Shown piece after piece: positions 34,968 through 43,551 of a stretch of DNA of 64,000 nt; the first letter of the stretch is position 1, and each line of letters opens with the position of its first letter. Made by a program: the position numbers and the translations under genes. The stretch comes from Pelagibius sp. (GTDB taxonomy: Bacteria > Pseudomonadota > Alphaproteobacteria > Kiloniellales > Kiloniellaceae): positions 17,941-81,940 of the forward strand of contig NZ_JANQKD010000013.1 in assembly GCF_028281305.1 (NCBI RefSeq), written 5' to 3'. A model generated the notes under the pieces. That model saw nothing but the letters and a program-made list of their open reading frames with translations, was not told the origin of the DNA and did not search any database.

Positions 34968-36728
34968 TTACGCCGTCGCCGCGGAGCGCTCCGGCCGGGG
35001 GCCCGAGGACGCTTTTCGCGTGGTCTCCGGGTCCAGGGCGGCGAGGGCGTCGTAGTGGCTGAGGAAGACCCGGCCGGTGAGCTTCGCCAGAAAGTCGGAG
35101 CGTTTCAGGCGATCCATCACCGGCCCCTTCACCTCCGACAGGTGGAAGTACACGCCCGCGGCCTCCAGCCGCTCGTTCAGCATCTCCAGGCTCTCAAGGG
35201 CGCTGGCGTCGATGGCGTTGACGGCGGCGCAACTCAGTACGACGTGGCGCAGAGCCGGGTCGGCGACGGCCATGTCATAGAGCTTGTCTTCCAGCCAGCG
35301 GGCGTTGGCAAAATAGAGGCTCTCGTCGACCCGCAGGCTGAGGATTTCCGGGCTGGTCACCACCGGGTGGCGCTTCACGTTGCGGAAGTGCTGCGTGCCC
35401 GGCACCTGACCCACCACCGCCATGTGGGGACGGCTGGCGCGCACCAGGAAGAGTACCAGCGAGAGCGCCACGCCGGTGACGATGCCGGCCTCGACCCCCG
35501 CGCCGAGGACCACGGCGATGGTCGCGGCCATGGCGGCGAAGTCGGCTTTGGAATAGATCCAGGTGCGCTTCAGGGCGCCCAGGTCCACCAGCGACAGCAC
35601 GGCCACGACGATGGTCGCCGCAAGGGTCGCCTTGGGAAGCTGATGGAACAGCGGCGTGAGCAGCAGGGCGGTGAGGCCGATGCCCGCCGCCGTCAGGACC
35701 CCGGCCAGCGGCGTGCGGGCGCCGGCGTCGAAGTTGACGACGGAGCGGGCGAAACCGCCGGTCACCGGATAGCCGCCGGTCACTCCGGCGGCGATGTTGG
35801 CAGCCCCCAGGCCCAGCAGTTCGTTGTTGGGCTGAATGCGTTCGCGGCGCTTGGCGGCCAGGGTCTGCGCGACCGAGACCGACTCGACGAAGCCGACGAC
35901 GGAGATCAGGACCGCTGCCGGCAGAAGCTGCTGCCAGAGCTCCGGGTCCAGGGGCGGTAGGGCAAGTGGCGGCAGGCCCTGGGGGATCGCGCCGACGACC
36001 GCCACGCCCTGCGCCTGCAGCGCCATCAGGTCGACCAGGAGGATGGTGACGATGACGGCCGCCACCGGGCCGGCCTTGGCGAGGCTGTCCGCCAGCCTTG
36101 GCCCCAGCCCGGCCCGGGTCAGCAGGGGCTTCAGCCATTGGCGCACCCAGAACAGGAAGAACGTCGCGCCGGCGCCGATGGCAAGGGTCGGGCCGTGCAC
36201 GGCGTCGATCTGCGATGCCAGGGACCGCAGCAGTTCGAGCAGTGTGTGGCCGCCCGCTTCGATCCCCAGGATGTGCTTCAACTGGCTGGCGGCGATCAGC
36301 AGGCCGGAGGCGGTGATGAAACCGGAGATCACCGGGTGGCTCAGAAGACTGGCGAGGAAGCCCAGGCGCGCGACGCCGAGGATCACGAGAAAGAGGCCGG
36401 AGATGAGGGCGAGCGCGAGGGCCGCGCCGCGATATTCGGGCGTGCCGACGGCCGCGAAGTCGCCGACGGCGGCGGCCGTCATCAGGGAGACCACCGCGAC
36501 GGGCCCGACCGCCAGGGTCGAGGAACTGCCGAAGAGGGCGTAGGCCAGCAGCGGCGCCATGCTGGCGTAGAGCCCGACCTCCGGCGGCAGCCCTGCCAGC
36601 AGCGCATAGGCCATGCTCTGCGGGATCAGCATGATGGTGACAATGACCGCGGCCAGGGCATCGCCCTGCAGGGCCTGGCGGTCGTAGCGCCGGATCCAGA
36701 CGAGGCCCGGCAGCAGGCGCTCCATCAT
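34968..36728 (-). CDS. SulP-family anion transporter with STAS domain
   Basis: The 586-residue protein has the SulP membrane core (MLIPQSMAYALLAGLPPEVGLYASMAPLLAYALFGSS, residues 32-68). It ends in a cytoplasmic STAS domain at about 450-560 (LSLRVDESLYFANARWLE, NAIDASALESLEML). SulP proteins exchange sulfate, bicarbonate or other anions. It is 37 bases downstream of the DSP-SQR gene and is the last gene of the sulfide-oxidation operon. It may handle the sulfite, thiosulfate or sulfate formed there. Confidence 0.92.
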   Translation of the reverse strand: MMERLLPGLVWIRRYDRQALQGDALAAVIVTIMLIPQSMAYALLAGLPPEVGLYASMAPLLAYALFGSSSTLAVGPVAVVSLMTAAAVGDFAAVGTPEYRGAALALALISGLFLVILGVARLGFLASLLSHPVISGFITASGLLIAASQLKHILGIEAGGHTLLELLRSLASQIDAVHGPTLAIGAGATFFLFWVRQWLKPLLTRAGLGPRLADSLAKAGPVAAVIVTILLVDLMALQAQGVAVVGAIPQGLPPLALPPLDPELWQQLLPAAVLISVVGFVESVSVAQTLAAKRRERIQPNNELLGLGAANIAAGVTGGYPVTGGFARSVVNFDAGARTPLAGVLTAAGIGLTALLLTPLFHQLPKATLAATIVVAVLSLVDLGALKRTWIYSKADFAAMAATIAVVLGAGVEAGIVTGVALSLVLFLVRASRPHMAVVGQVPGTQHFRNVKRHPVVTSPEILSLRVDESLYFANARWLEDKLYDMAVADPALRHVVLSCAAVNAIDASALESLEMLNERLEAAGVYFHLSEVKGPVMDRLKRSDFLAKLTGRVFLSHYDALAALDPETTRKASSGPRPERSAATA

Positions 36729-36765
36729 CCTGCCGCTCCCTGCCGCCGGGCCAGAACCGTCGTTC

Positions 36766-38448
36766 TCAGTTCACCACCTCCGGCTTGGTGGCCTCCGGTT
36801 TGGCCAGCCACTCCTTGCCTTTCAGCATGGCCTGCCAGTAGACCGGCGGCAGGATCTTTTCCTTCAACAGCCAGGCCAGACGGCTCGGCCGCTTGCCGTC
36901 GATCAGCCAGCGCGGAAAGCTGGGCAGCAGCTTGCCGCCGTAGCCGAACTCCGCCAGCACGATCTTGCCGCGCTCCACCGTCAGCGGGCAGGAGCCGTAG
37001 CCGTCGTAGTGGCCGACGGAGACGTTGCGCCCCATGTCCGAAAGCACGTTCTGCGCCACCACCGGGGCCTGCTTGCGGGCGGCGGCGGCGGTCTTGGCAT
37101 TGGGCGCGTTCATCACGTCGCCCAGGCTCCAGATGTTGTCGAACTGCTTGTGGCGCAGGGTGTTCTGGTCGACGTCGACCCAGCCGGCCTGGTCGGCCAG
37201 CGGGCTTACGCGGATGAAATCGGGCGCGCACTGCGGCGGGCAGACATGCATCATGTCGAAGCGGCGTTCGACGCGCGTGACCTTGCCGTCGCTGTCCGTC
37301 GCATCGAACCAGGCCTGCCTGGCCGGGCCGTCGACGGCGACCAGGTTGTGGGTGAATTTCAGCTCCGCGCGGTACTTCTCGACATAATCCATGAGGGCCG
37401 GGACGTAGTCCTTGACGCCGAAGAGCACCGGTCCGGCGTTGTAGAAAGCGATGTCGATGTGATCGAGCACGCCGCTGCGCAGCCAGTGATCAGCGGAGAG
37501 ATAGAGGGCCTTCTGCGGCGCGCCGGCGCACTTGATCGGCATGGGCGGCTGGGTGAACAGCGCGGTGCCCGCCTTCAGGTTGTGGACCAGCTCCCAGGTG
37601 TAGGGCGCCAGATCGAAACGGTAGTTGGAGGTGACGCCGTTCTGGCCCAGGGTATCGACCAGCCCGTCCACCTTGTGCCAGTCGAGCTTCAGGCCCGGGC
37701 AGACGATCAGGCGGCCGTATTCGATGGCGCGGCAGCCTTCCAGAAGCACCACGTTGCGTTCCGGCTCGAAAGCGGCCACCGCCGCTTTGATCCAGTGCAC
37801 GTTCTTCGGTAGCACCGAGGAGAGCGTGCGCACGGTCTCGTCCGCTTCGAAGACGCCGCCGCCGACCAGCGTCCAGCCCGGTTGGTAGTAGTGGATGTCC
37901 GCGGGATCGATGACGGCGATGTTGAGTTCCGGCGCGCGCGCGAGCAGGGAGGAGGCAACGGCGATGCCGGCGGAACCGGCGCCGACCACCACGATCTCGA
38001 ACCTGCCGTCGATGGCTTCCTGCGGCGTCTTCCCGGCGTTGGCGATGCGCCGGACAACGCCCGACATGTCATAGCCGGCGCCCTTGGCGGCGGCCAGGAT
38101 ATCGGCCAGCGGCATCCTGTCCGCGCGGCTCAGCGACCACAGCGTGACCGAGCGGGTGCCGCTGCGGCAGTAGGCGAAGACCGGTTTGGGCGCTGCTTCC
38201 AGCCTTTCGCCGAAGGCCTCGGCATCCGCATCGCTGACCTTGCCGCTCTCGACCGGCAGGTAGTGCGCTTCGAGACCGTGCAGCCGCGCCGCCTCTTCGA
38301 TTTCGTGGAACAGCGGCTGGTCGTTGCCTTCGCCGTCCGGGCGGTTGCACATGATGGTCTTGTAGCCGGCCTTTGCGATCTCGGCGACGTCCTCGGCCTC
38401 GATCTGCGGCGAGACGGCGAAGCTCTTGTCGATTGTCTTCAGTTCCAT
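36766..38448 (-). CDS. DSP-like phosphatase/rhodanese domain fused to sulfide:quinone oxidoreductase
   Basis: The 560-residue protein has two parts. Residues 1-125 are the small phosphatase/rhodanese-like domain found in Blh-type proteins, with Cys94 in AYCRSGTRS as a likely persulfide carrier. Residues 150-550 are an FAD-dependent sulfide:quinone oxidoreductase with the Rossmann motif VVVGAGSAG, the central Cys of IVCPGL and the redox Cys of PIKCAGAPQKA, as in type II (SQRDL-like) enzymes. It oxidises sulfide to a persulfide and passes electrons to quinone at the inner membrane face. ATG 38448 follows GAGGAAAG; the frame upstream is non-coding. The fusion presumably channels sulfane sulfur to the adjacent persulfide dioxygenase. 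Confidence 0.92.
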   Translation of the reverse strand: MELKTIDKSFAVSPQIEAEDVAEIAKAGYKTIMCNRPDGEGNDQPLFHEIEEAARLHGLEAHYLPVESGKVSDADAEAFGERLEAAPKPVFAYCRSGTRSVTLWSLSRADRMPLADILAAAKGAGYDMSGVVRRIANAGKTPQEAIDGRFEIVVVGAGSAGIAVASSLLARAPELNIAVIDPADIHYYQPGWTLVGGGVFEADETVRTLSSVLPKNVHWIKAAVAAFEPERNVVLLEGCRAIEYGRLIVCPGLKLDWHKVDGLVDTLGQNGVTSNYRFDLAPYTWELVHNLKAGTALFTQPPMPIKCAGAPQKALYLSADHWLRSGVLDHIDIAFYNAGPVLFGVKDYVPALMDYVEKYRAELKFTHNLVAVDGPARQAWFDATDSDGKVTRVERRFDMMHVCPPQCAPDFIRVSPLADQAGWVDVDQNTLRHKQFDNIWSLGDVMNAPNAKTAAAARKQAPVVAQNVLSDMGRNVSVGHYDGYGSCPLTVERGKIVLAEFGYGGKLLPSFPRWLIDGKRPSRLAWLLKEKILPPVYWQAMLKGKEWLAKPEATKPEVVN

Positions 38449-38513
38449 GGGGCTTTCCTCTGCTGTGCGGCCCTCTTGCAAGGGGCCTTCGTTCTTTAAG
38501 CGGCCGGCGCTGC

Positions 38514-39374
38514 CTAGAGTGCGTCGACCGGGATCTTGAGATACCGCAGGCCGTTGTCCTCGGCCGGTGGCATGTCCCCGGCACGCATGTTCACCTGGAC
38601 CGAGGGCAGGATGAGAACCGGCATGTCGAGTTCCTTGTCGCGGGCGCTGCGCATCTCCACGAAGTCGTCTTCGGAGACGCCGTCGCGGACATGGATGTTC
38701 TCCGCCCGCTCCGCGCCCACGGTGGTCTCCCAGCGGTAGCCGCGGCCGTTGGGGGCGTAGTCGTGGCACATGAAGAGGCGGGTTTCCGGCGGCAGGGCGA
38801 GGATCTTGCGGATCGAGCGGAAGAGGGTGCGCGCATCGCCGCCCGGAAAGTCGCAGCGCGCCGTGCCGAAGTCGGGCATGAAGAGCGTGTCGCCGACAAA
38901 GGCGGCGTCGCCAATCACGTAGGTCACGCAGGCCGGCGTGTGGCCAGGCGTGTGAATGACCCTGACATCCAGCTTGCCGATGGACAGGCTGTCGCCGTCT
39001 TCCAGCAGGCGGTCGAACTGCCGGCCGTCCGCAGTGAAGCCTTCTTCCGTGTTGAAGAGCTTCTTGAAGACCTGCTGGACCTGGTCGATACGGGCCCCGA
39101 TGGCGACCTTGCCGCCCAGCTCTTCCTTCAGATAGGGCGCGGCGGTCAGGTGGTCCGCGTGGACATGGGTTTCCAGGATCCAGACGACGGTCAGCCCGCG
39201 CTGCTTGACGAAGGCGATGACCGCGTCGGCGCAGGCGGTTCCGGTGCGCCCCGACTTGGGGTCGTAGTCCTTCACCGAATCGATGATGGCGGCCTCCCGG
39301 GTGTCCGGGTCCCAGACCACATGGGTCGCCGTGTAGGTGGCTTCATCGAAAAAGGTCTTCACGTCCGGGTGCAT
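38514..39374 (-). CDS. Persulfide dioxygenase-like metallo-beta-lactamase-fold enzyme
   Basis: The 286-residue protein shows the MBL metal site: HVHADH at about residues 70-75, HTPGHT near 142, GDTLFMPDFGTARCDFPGGDA and MCHDY near 205. In the ETHE1/Blh branch a single iron oxidises glutathione persulfide to sulfite. The DFGTARCDFPGG segment is typical of that branch. It lies between the DUF2892 gene (42 bases) and the DSP-SQR gene (65 bases), so the pathway sulfide to persulfide to sulfite is encoded in order. Confidence 0.92.
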   Translation of the reverse strand: MHPDVKTFFDEATYTATHVVWDPDTREAAIIDSVKDYDPKSGRTGTACADAVIAFVKQRGLTVVWILETHVHADHLTAAPYLKEELGGKVAIGARIDQVQQVFKKLFNTEEGFTADGRQFDRLLEDGDSLSIGKLDVRVIHTPGHTPACVTYVIGDAAFVGDTLFMPDFGTARCDFPGGDARTLFRSIRKILALPPETRLFMCHDYAPNGRGYRWETTVGAERAENIHVRDGVSEDDFVEMRSARDKELDMPVLILPSVQVNMRAGDMPPAEDNGLRYLKIPVDAL

Positions 39375-39416
39375 GGCATTTCCTCAGGTTGTTGTTGTGC
39401 GGGCCTGGCCCGGAAT

Positions 39417-39617
39417 TCAGGCCTTGCGCTGATCTCTCGCCAGCGTGTAGAGGCCGAGCAGGCGGTAGGCCGGGCAGAAGCCGGCGAAGGCGGTGGCGAG
39501 CGGAACAAGGCCGATGAGGCCCCAGAGTGTCTGCGGGCCGACGAAGACCAGCGCCAGCAGGGCGATGCCGATGCCGACGCGCAGAATGCGGTCGAGAGTT
39601 CCAACGTTGCGGGTCAC
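39417..39617 (-). CDS. DUF2892 (YgaP-like) small membrane protein
   Basis: The 66-residue protein matches DUF2892. It has an N-terminal RNVGTLDRILRVGIGI, two membrane helices, and the conserved FAGFCPAYRLLGL with one Cys. In YgaP this part is the membrane anchor of a rhodanese; here it stands alone. It is the first structural gene of the sulfide-oxidation operon and may be the membrane dock for the sulfur carriers. Confidence 0.9.
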   Translation of the reverse strand: MTRNVGTLDRILRVGIGIALLALVFVGPQTLWGLIGLVPLATAFAGFCPAYRLLGLYTLARDQRKA

Positions 39618-39687
39618 AGCTTCGCTCCTTCGTGCAAGGGCCGGATGGCGATGGCACGGGAAGCTAGGGCCTCAGGCGCGGCAGGTC

Positions 39688-39701
39688 TGTGATTTAGTCA
39701 C
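39688..39701. promoter_or_regulatory. Crp/Fnr-type operator candidate for the sulfide operon
   Basis: TGTGATTTAGTCAC has GTGA and TCAC half sites, and overlaps a direct repeat AGTCACGCAGG/AGCCACGCAGG (39696 and 39713). It lies between the regulator gene and the DUF2892 gene, about 70 bases before the latter. The spacer is one base shorter than in classical Crp sites. Confidence 0.45.
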
Positions 39702-39777
39702 GCAGGGGATTCAGCCACGCAGGAGCAGATACGGCATTGTGCCAGATCAACACCGGATCAAGGCTTCCGGGGGCCGC

Positions 39778-40440
39778 CTATTCGGTCTCGGTCAGTCGGG
39801 CCAGGGCCGCCCGGTCGCTGAGGCCGATCTGGCCGCGGGTCAGAGTCAGCCACCCGCGGCGCTGGAACTCCTTCAGATGGCGGCTCACCACCTCGCGGGC
39901 GGTGCCGAGCTCGACGGCCAGGTCCTGATGGGTTGCCGAGAGGGAGCCGTTGCTATCGGCTCGTTCCAGAAGCTTCTGTGCGAGGCGCTTGTCGATCCGC
40001 TCGAAGGCGACCTCCTCGACGACCTGCAGCAGGTCGGTGATCCGGCTGGCATAGTCGGAAAAGACGAAACGGCGGAACTGCGCCGAACGCGCCATCATGT
40101 CGTCGAAGGCCGAGCGCGGCAGGGCGACGGCCTCCACCGGCGTCTCGGTGATGCCTTCGGCGTTGTAGGTGTCCTCAGAGAGCAGACAGGCGGTCGTCAT
40201 GATGCAGCTCTCGCCGCCGCTGATGCGGTAGAGAACGATTTCCCGCCCGCCCGCCGAGACCTGCTGCACGCGCACGGTTCCGTCCAGAACCAGCATGAAG
40301 CTTTGCGCCGGCTGACCCGGCGCGAAGATGGTGGTCTGTGCCGGCAGGCTGACCGCCTGTGCGCTCTGGGCGAGCATCTGCTGTTCGGCCGGCGGCAGCG
40401 TTGCCAACTCCGGGAACTGTGGAATCCAGTCGCCTGGCAT
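39778..40440 (-). CDS. Crp/Fnr-family regulator with a cysteine pair
   Basis: The 220-residue protein has a cyclic-nucleotide-binding-like beta roll (residues 10-120), a dimer helix and a winged helix-turn-helix. The recognition helix TAREVVSRHLKEF carries R-E-x-x-S-R, which would read GTGA-type half sites. Its only two cysteines are C79 and C85 (GGESCIMTTACLL). No Fnr N-terminal iron-sulfur cysteines are present and the cAMP pocket is not evident. It sits directly upstream of the sulfide-oxidation operon on the same strand and is its likely regulator, perhaps sensing persulfide through the cysteine pair. Confidence 0.88.
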   Translation of the reverse strand: MPGDWIPQFPELATLPPAEQQMLAQSAQAVSLPAQTTIFAPGQPAQSFMLVLDGTVRVQQVSAGGREIVLYRISGGESCIMTTACLLSEDTYNAEGITETPVEAVALPRSAFDDMMARSAQFRRFVFSDYASRITDLLQVVEEVAFERIDKRLAQKLLERADSNGSLSATHQDLAVELGTAREVVSRHLKEFQRRGWLTLTRGQIGLSDRAALARLTETE

Positions 40441-40643
40441 CGGGGGAGTCGTCCCTGGGCTTTTCCTCGGTTATGCCGTGACCATACCTGCGCGACCGCT
40501 CGGCGTCCAACGGTGCCGCATCCGGTTTGCCGCGGCACCAAGGAGGAGATGAATTCCCTTCATCCGCAGGTGTGCCTTACTCGTTTGCGGCTGCAGGCCT
40601 TTGCGGCCAAGACTGGAGTGCCATTGCCTCAAGGAGCCCAGCG

Positions 40644-41453
40644 ATGCCCACCCCTCTGACATCCGACGAACCCCTGCTTTGTGACATTCACGAAGGCGTT
40701 GCGACTCTCCGCCTCAATCGCCCGCATAAACTCAACGCCATCAGCTATGCCATGGCCGATGCGATGCTGCGGCTGCTCGACCGGTTGGAGACCGACCCTG
40801 CGGTCGGCGCGGTGGTTCTGACAGGGGCCGGCGACCGTGCCTTTTCCGCCGGTGCGGACATTCACGAGTTCTCCGAGACCGTGCGGCGGGATGGCGCCGC
40901 TGCGCTGCGGGACTTCGTGCGCCGCGGCCAGACCATGACGGCGCGTCTGGAGGCCTACACCAAGCCCGTGATCGCCGCAGTGAACGGACTGGCCTACGGC
41001 GGCGGCTGCGAGATCACCGAGGCCGTGCATCTGGCCGTCGCCAGCGAGACCGCGCGCTTTGCCAAGCCGGAGATCAGGCTGGGCATGCCGCCCACCTTCG
41101 GCGGCACACAGCGTCTGCCACGGCTGGCCGGGCGCAAGCGGGCGCTCGAGCTGCTGCTGACCGGCGACAGTTTCTCGGCGGAGCGCGCTACGGAGTTGGG
41201 CCTGGTGAACAGTGTTGTCCCGGCCGGGGAGGCTTTGCCGGCGGCGCAGGCACTGGCGCAGCGCGTCCTGGCCCATTCGCCGCTGGCCACCGCCAGCATC
41301 ATCACGGCGGTCACCCGCGGTCTCAACATGGGCATTGCCGAGGGTCTGTTGGCGGAGAGCGAGCAGTTTGCCCGCCTGCTGCCGAGCCATGACCTCTCCG
41401 AAGGACTGAGTGCCTGGGTCGAGCGGCGTCCGGCCGCCTATACCGGCTCCTGA
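40644..41453 (+). CDS. Enoyl-CoA hydratase/isomerase family protein
   Basis: The 269-residue crotonase-fold protein has RPHKLNAISYAM near residue 25, the oxyanion-hole strand AFSAGADIHEF near residue 70, and the core NGLAYGGGCEITEAVHLAVA. This includes the first catalytic Glu region and the second one in KPEIRLGMPPTFGGTQRLPR. It would hydrate trans-2-enoyl-CoA or a related acyl-CoA. ATG 40644 follows AAGGAG; an in-frame start further up lacks similarity. It ends inside the converging LysR gene (16-base overlap). Confidence 0.9.
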   Translation: MPTPLTSDEPLLCDIHEGVATLRLNRPHKLNAISYAMADAMLRLLDRLETDPAVGAVVLTGAGDRAFSAGADIHEFSETVRRDGAAALRDFVRRGQTMTARLEAYTKPVIAAVNGLAYGGGCEITEAVHLAVASETARFAKPEIRLGMPPTFGGTQRLPRLAGRKRALELLLTGDSFSAERATELGLVNSVVPAGEALPAAQALAQRVLAHSPLATASIITAVTRGLNMGIAEGLLAESEQFARLLPSHDLSEGLSAWVERRPAAYTGS

Positions 41454-42391
41454 GTCGCTGCGGCGCCGGATTGGGGTCCAGGCTGGGATCCAGACTGGGA
41501 TCGAGACTGGGCGCCGAGCGCGGCGCAGATCCAGGTGCGGAAGGTGCTGAGCGCCGGCCGCGCCATGGCGCCGGGGGCAGCCAGAAGCCAGTAGCCGGTA
41601 CGCGACGGCCGCGGCGGGCCGAGGACGGAGACCAGGCGTCCGGCGCTGAGGTCCTGGTCGATCAAGAGCCGGCGACCGATGGCCAGGCCCATACCCTCCG
41701 CTGCGGCGTCCAGGGCCATGCCGATGTTGTCGAAGCGCGGCCCCGTTTCCAGGTCGAGCGCGTCCTCGCCGATCCCGGCGAGCGCGGCCCAGGCCGCCCA
41801 GTCCTCCCCGACGCTGTTCACCTGCAGCAAAGTCCGGCCCCGAAGGTCATCTGCCGTCTGGATGGTCTCGGCGAGCGCGGGGGAACAGACGGGAACGAGG
41901 TGTTCCACCGCCAGGCAGGTCGCCTCAAGCTCCGGCCAGTCGCCCCGGCCCATGCGGATGGCCAGGTCGATGCCGTCCCGCGGAAAGGCGATCGGGCGCT
42001 GGCTGCTGTCCAGGGTGACGGCGATTCCGGGATGGCGAACCTGGAAGTCCGGCAGGTGATGCGCCAGCCAGCGGGCGCCGAAGGTGGGGGCAACGCTGAT
42101 GGACAGCCCGGCATCGTCGCTGCGCTGCTGGATGGCATCGCTTGCGGCGACCAAGAGGTCGAGGGCGTCCTGTACCTGAGGCAGATAGGCCTTCCCCGCG
42201 TCCGTCAGGACCAGCGTCCTCTGCGTACGGTCGAAGAGAGGCGTGCCCAGCCAGTCTTCAAGAACCTTGATGCCGTGGCTGACGGCGCTCGGCGTAACAG
42301 CCAGTTCTTCGGCCGCCTGCTTGAAGCTCAGGTGCCGGCCGGCTGCCTCGAACAGGCGCAGGCTCTTCAGGGGCGGCAATCGATAAGGCAT
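41438..42391 (-). CDS. LysR-family regulator, GcvA-like
   Basis: The 317-residue protein starts with the GcvA-type winged helix (LPPLKSLRLFEAAGRHLSFKQAAEELAVTPSAVSHGIKVLE). It continues with a LysR co-inducer domain (ISVAPTFGARWLAHHLPDF, FPRDGIDLAIRMGRGDW). The C-terminal 25 residues are a low-complexity SQSGSQPG tail encoded by a 12-bp repeat. Its target may be the AspA-RimK-protease set to the right or a distant gene; no divergent neighbour is adjacent to its start. Confidence 0.9.
   Translation of the reverse strand: MPYRLPPLKSLRLFEAAGRHLSFKQAAEELAVTPSAVSHGIKVLEDWLGTPLFDRTQRTLVLTDAGKAYLPQVQDALDLLVAASDAIQQRSDDAGLSISVAPTFGARWLAHHLPDFQVRHPGIAVTLDSSQRPIAFPRDGIDLAIRMGRGDWPELEATCLAVEHLVPVCSPALAETIQTADDLRGRTLLQVNSVGEDWAAWAALAGIGEDALDLETGPRFDNIGMALDAAAEGMGLAIGRRLLIDQDLSAGRLVSVLGPPRPSRTGYWLLAAPGAMARPALSTFRTWICAALGAQSRSQSGSQPGPQSGAAATQEPV
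41469..41516 (-). repeat. 12-bp tandem repeat, 4 units, at the LysR 3' end
   Basis: Units GATTGGGGTCCA, GGCTGGGATCCA, GACTGGGATCGA and GACTGGGCGCCG encode the Ser/Gln/Gly-rich tail of the LysR protein. Confidence 0.85.
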
Positions 42392-42458
42392 GACTTCCCG
42401 CCATCGTGGCCCGGCAGGCGGCCGAGGGCAAGGCGCCTTCCGCCTTTGCCAGGGGTGT

Positions 42459-43547
42459 TCAGATGATCTCGTCTTCGTCGAAGAGGGGGTCTTCCTGCAG
42501 CTCCGCCTCGATCCGCCCCACTGCGGCCTCGACGCTGCGGGCGCGGCGGTGCCGGGCGATGTGCGCCAGCCCGTCGCCGCGGTTGACCACCGGCAGGTTG
42601 GTCCGCCCGATCAGCAGGCCGGCATCGCGGGCCCGCAGTTCGGTTTCCATCTCACCGAAGGGATCGGAGATGATGCCGATCAGGTCGCCCTCGGCCACAC
42701 TGTCGCCGATGGTCTTGAAGCTGCGCAGGACCCCGCCCTCCGGCGCGCGCAGCCAGTAGCTCGACTCCGACATCATCGGCGGCACCTTGGCATCGCGCAC
42801 GCTGCGCGCCGGCAGCATGGAAAGGTGCTTCATGACCCGGAGAATACCGGTCACGCCGACGCGGATGGCGAACTCGTCGAAGCGCAGGCCCTCGCCGGCC
42901 TCGAACAACATGACGTCGGTGCCCACCTCGGCGGCCGCCTGGCGCAGGGAACCGTCGCGCAGCGGCGCTTCCAGCACCACCGGCGGGCCGAACACCGTGG
43001 CCAGTTCTTCCATGGTCTTCTGCCGGGGCGATATGCGGATCTGCGGCAGATTCACGCGGTGGACCGCCGCGGAGTGGATATCGATCCCCAGGTCCGCCGG
43101 CGCGACGATCTCCGTCAGGAAAAGGTCGGCGAGCTGCCCGGCGAGTGAGCCCCTGGCCGAGCCGGGGAAGGAGCGGTTGAGATCGCGGCGGTCCGGCAGG
43201 TAGCGCGAGTGGCTGATGAAGCCGAAGGCATTGACGATGGGCACCGCAAGCAGCGTGCCCCTTAGCTTGGCCAGGACCGGCAGCGCCAGCAGCCGGCGGA
43301 TGACCTCCACGCCGATGATCTCGTCGCCGTGGATCGCCGCAGAGACGAAGAAGGTCGGACCCGGCCGCGCGCCGTGGACCACGTGGACCGGCAGCGCCAT
43401 CGGCGTGTGATTGGACAGCACCGAAAGCGGCAGGCCAATGGTCTCCCGCCCGCCGGGCGCCACGGAAACCCCGCCGATCCTGAAGGTCTGCCGCCCGGCA
43501 GTGGGTTTAGGGCCCGAAGGTTTAGGGGGCACGGTTTTGCGGGCCAA
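42459..43547 (-). CDS. Succinylglutamate desuccinylase/aspartoacylase family hydrolase
   Basis: The 362-residue zinc carboxypeptidase-like protein has the metal motif AAIHGDEIIG near residue 72, RDLNRSFPG near 120 (substrate carboxylate binding), IDIHSAAVHRVNLPQIRI with the third ligand His, and a late ESSYWLRAPEGGVLRSFKTIGD beta domain. The family removes acyl groups from N-acyl amino acids. It is the last gene of a leftward unit: retropepsin-like protease, RimK ligase (4-base gap) and this hydrolase. That suggests it trims or reverses products of the ligase. Confidence 0.9.
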   Translation of the reverse strand: MARKTVPPKPSGPKPTAGRQTFRIGGVSVAPGGRETIGLPLSVLSNHTPMALPVHVVHGARPGPTFFVSAAIHGDEIIGVEVIRRLLALPVLAKLRGTLLAVPIVNAFGFISHSRYLPDRRDLNRSFPGSARGSLAGQLADLFLTEIVAPADLGIDIHSAAVHRVNLPQIRISPRQKTMEELATVFGPPVVLEAPLRDGSLRQAAAEVGTDVMLFEAGEGLRFDEFAIRVGVTGILRVMKHLSMLPARSVRDAKVPPMMSESSYWLRAPEGGVLRSFKTIGDSVAEGDLIGIISDPFGEMETELRARDAGLLIGRTNLPVVNRGDGLAHIARHRRARSVEAAVGRIEAELQEDPLFDEDEII

Positions 43548-43551
43548 GGGG

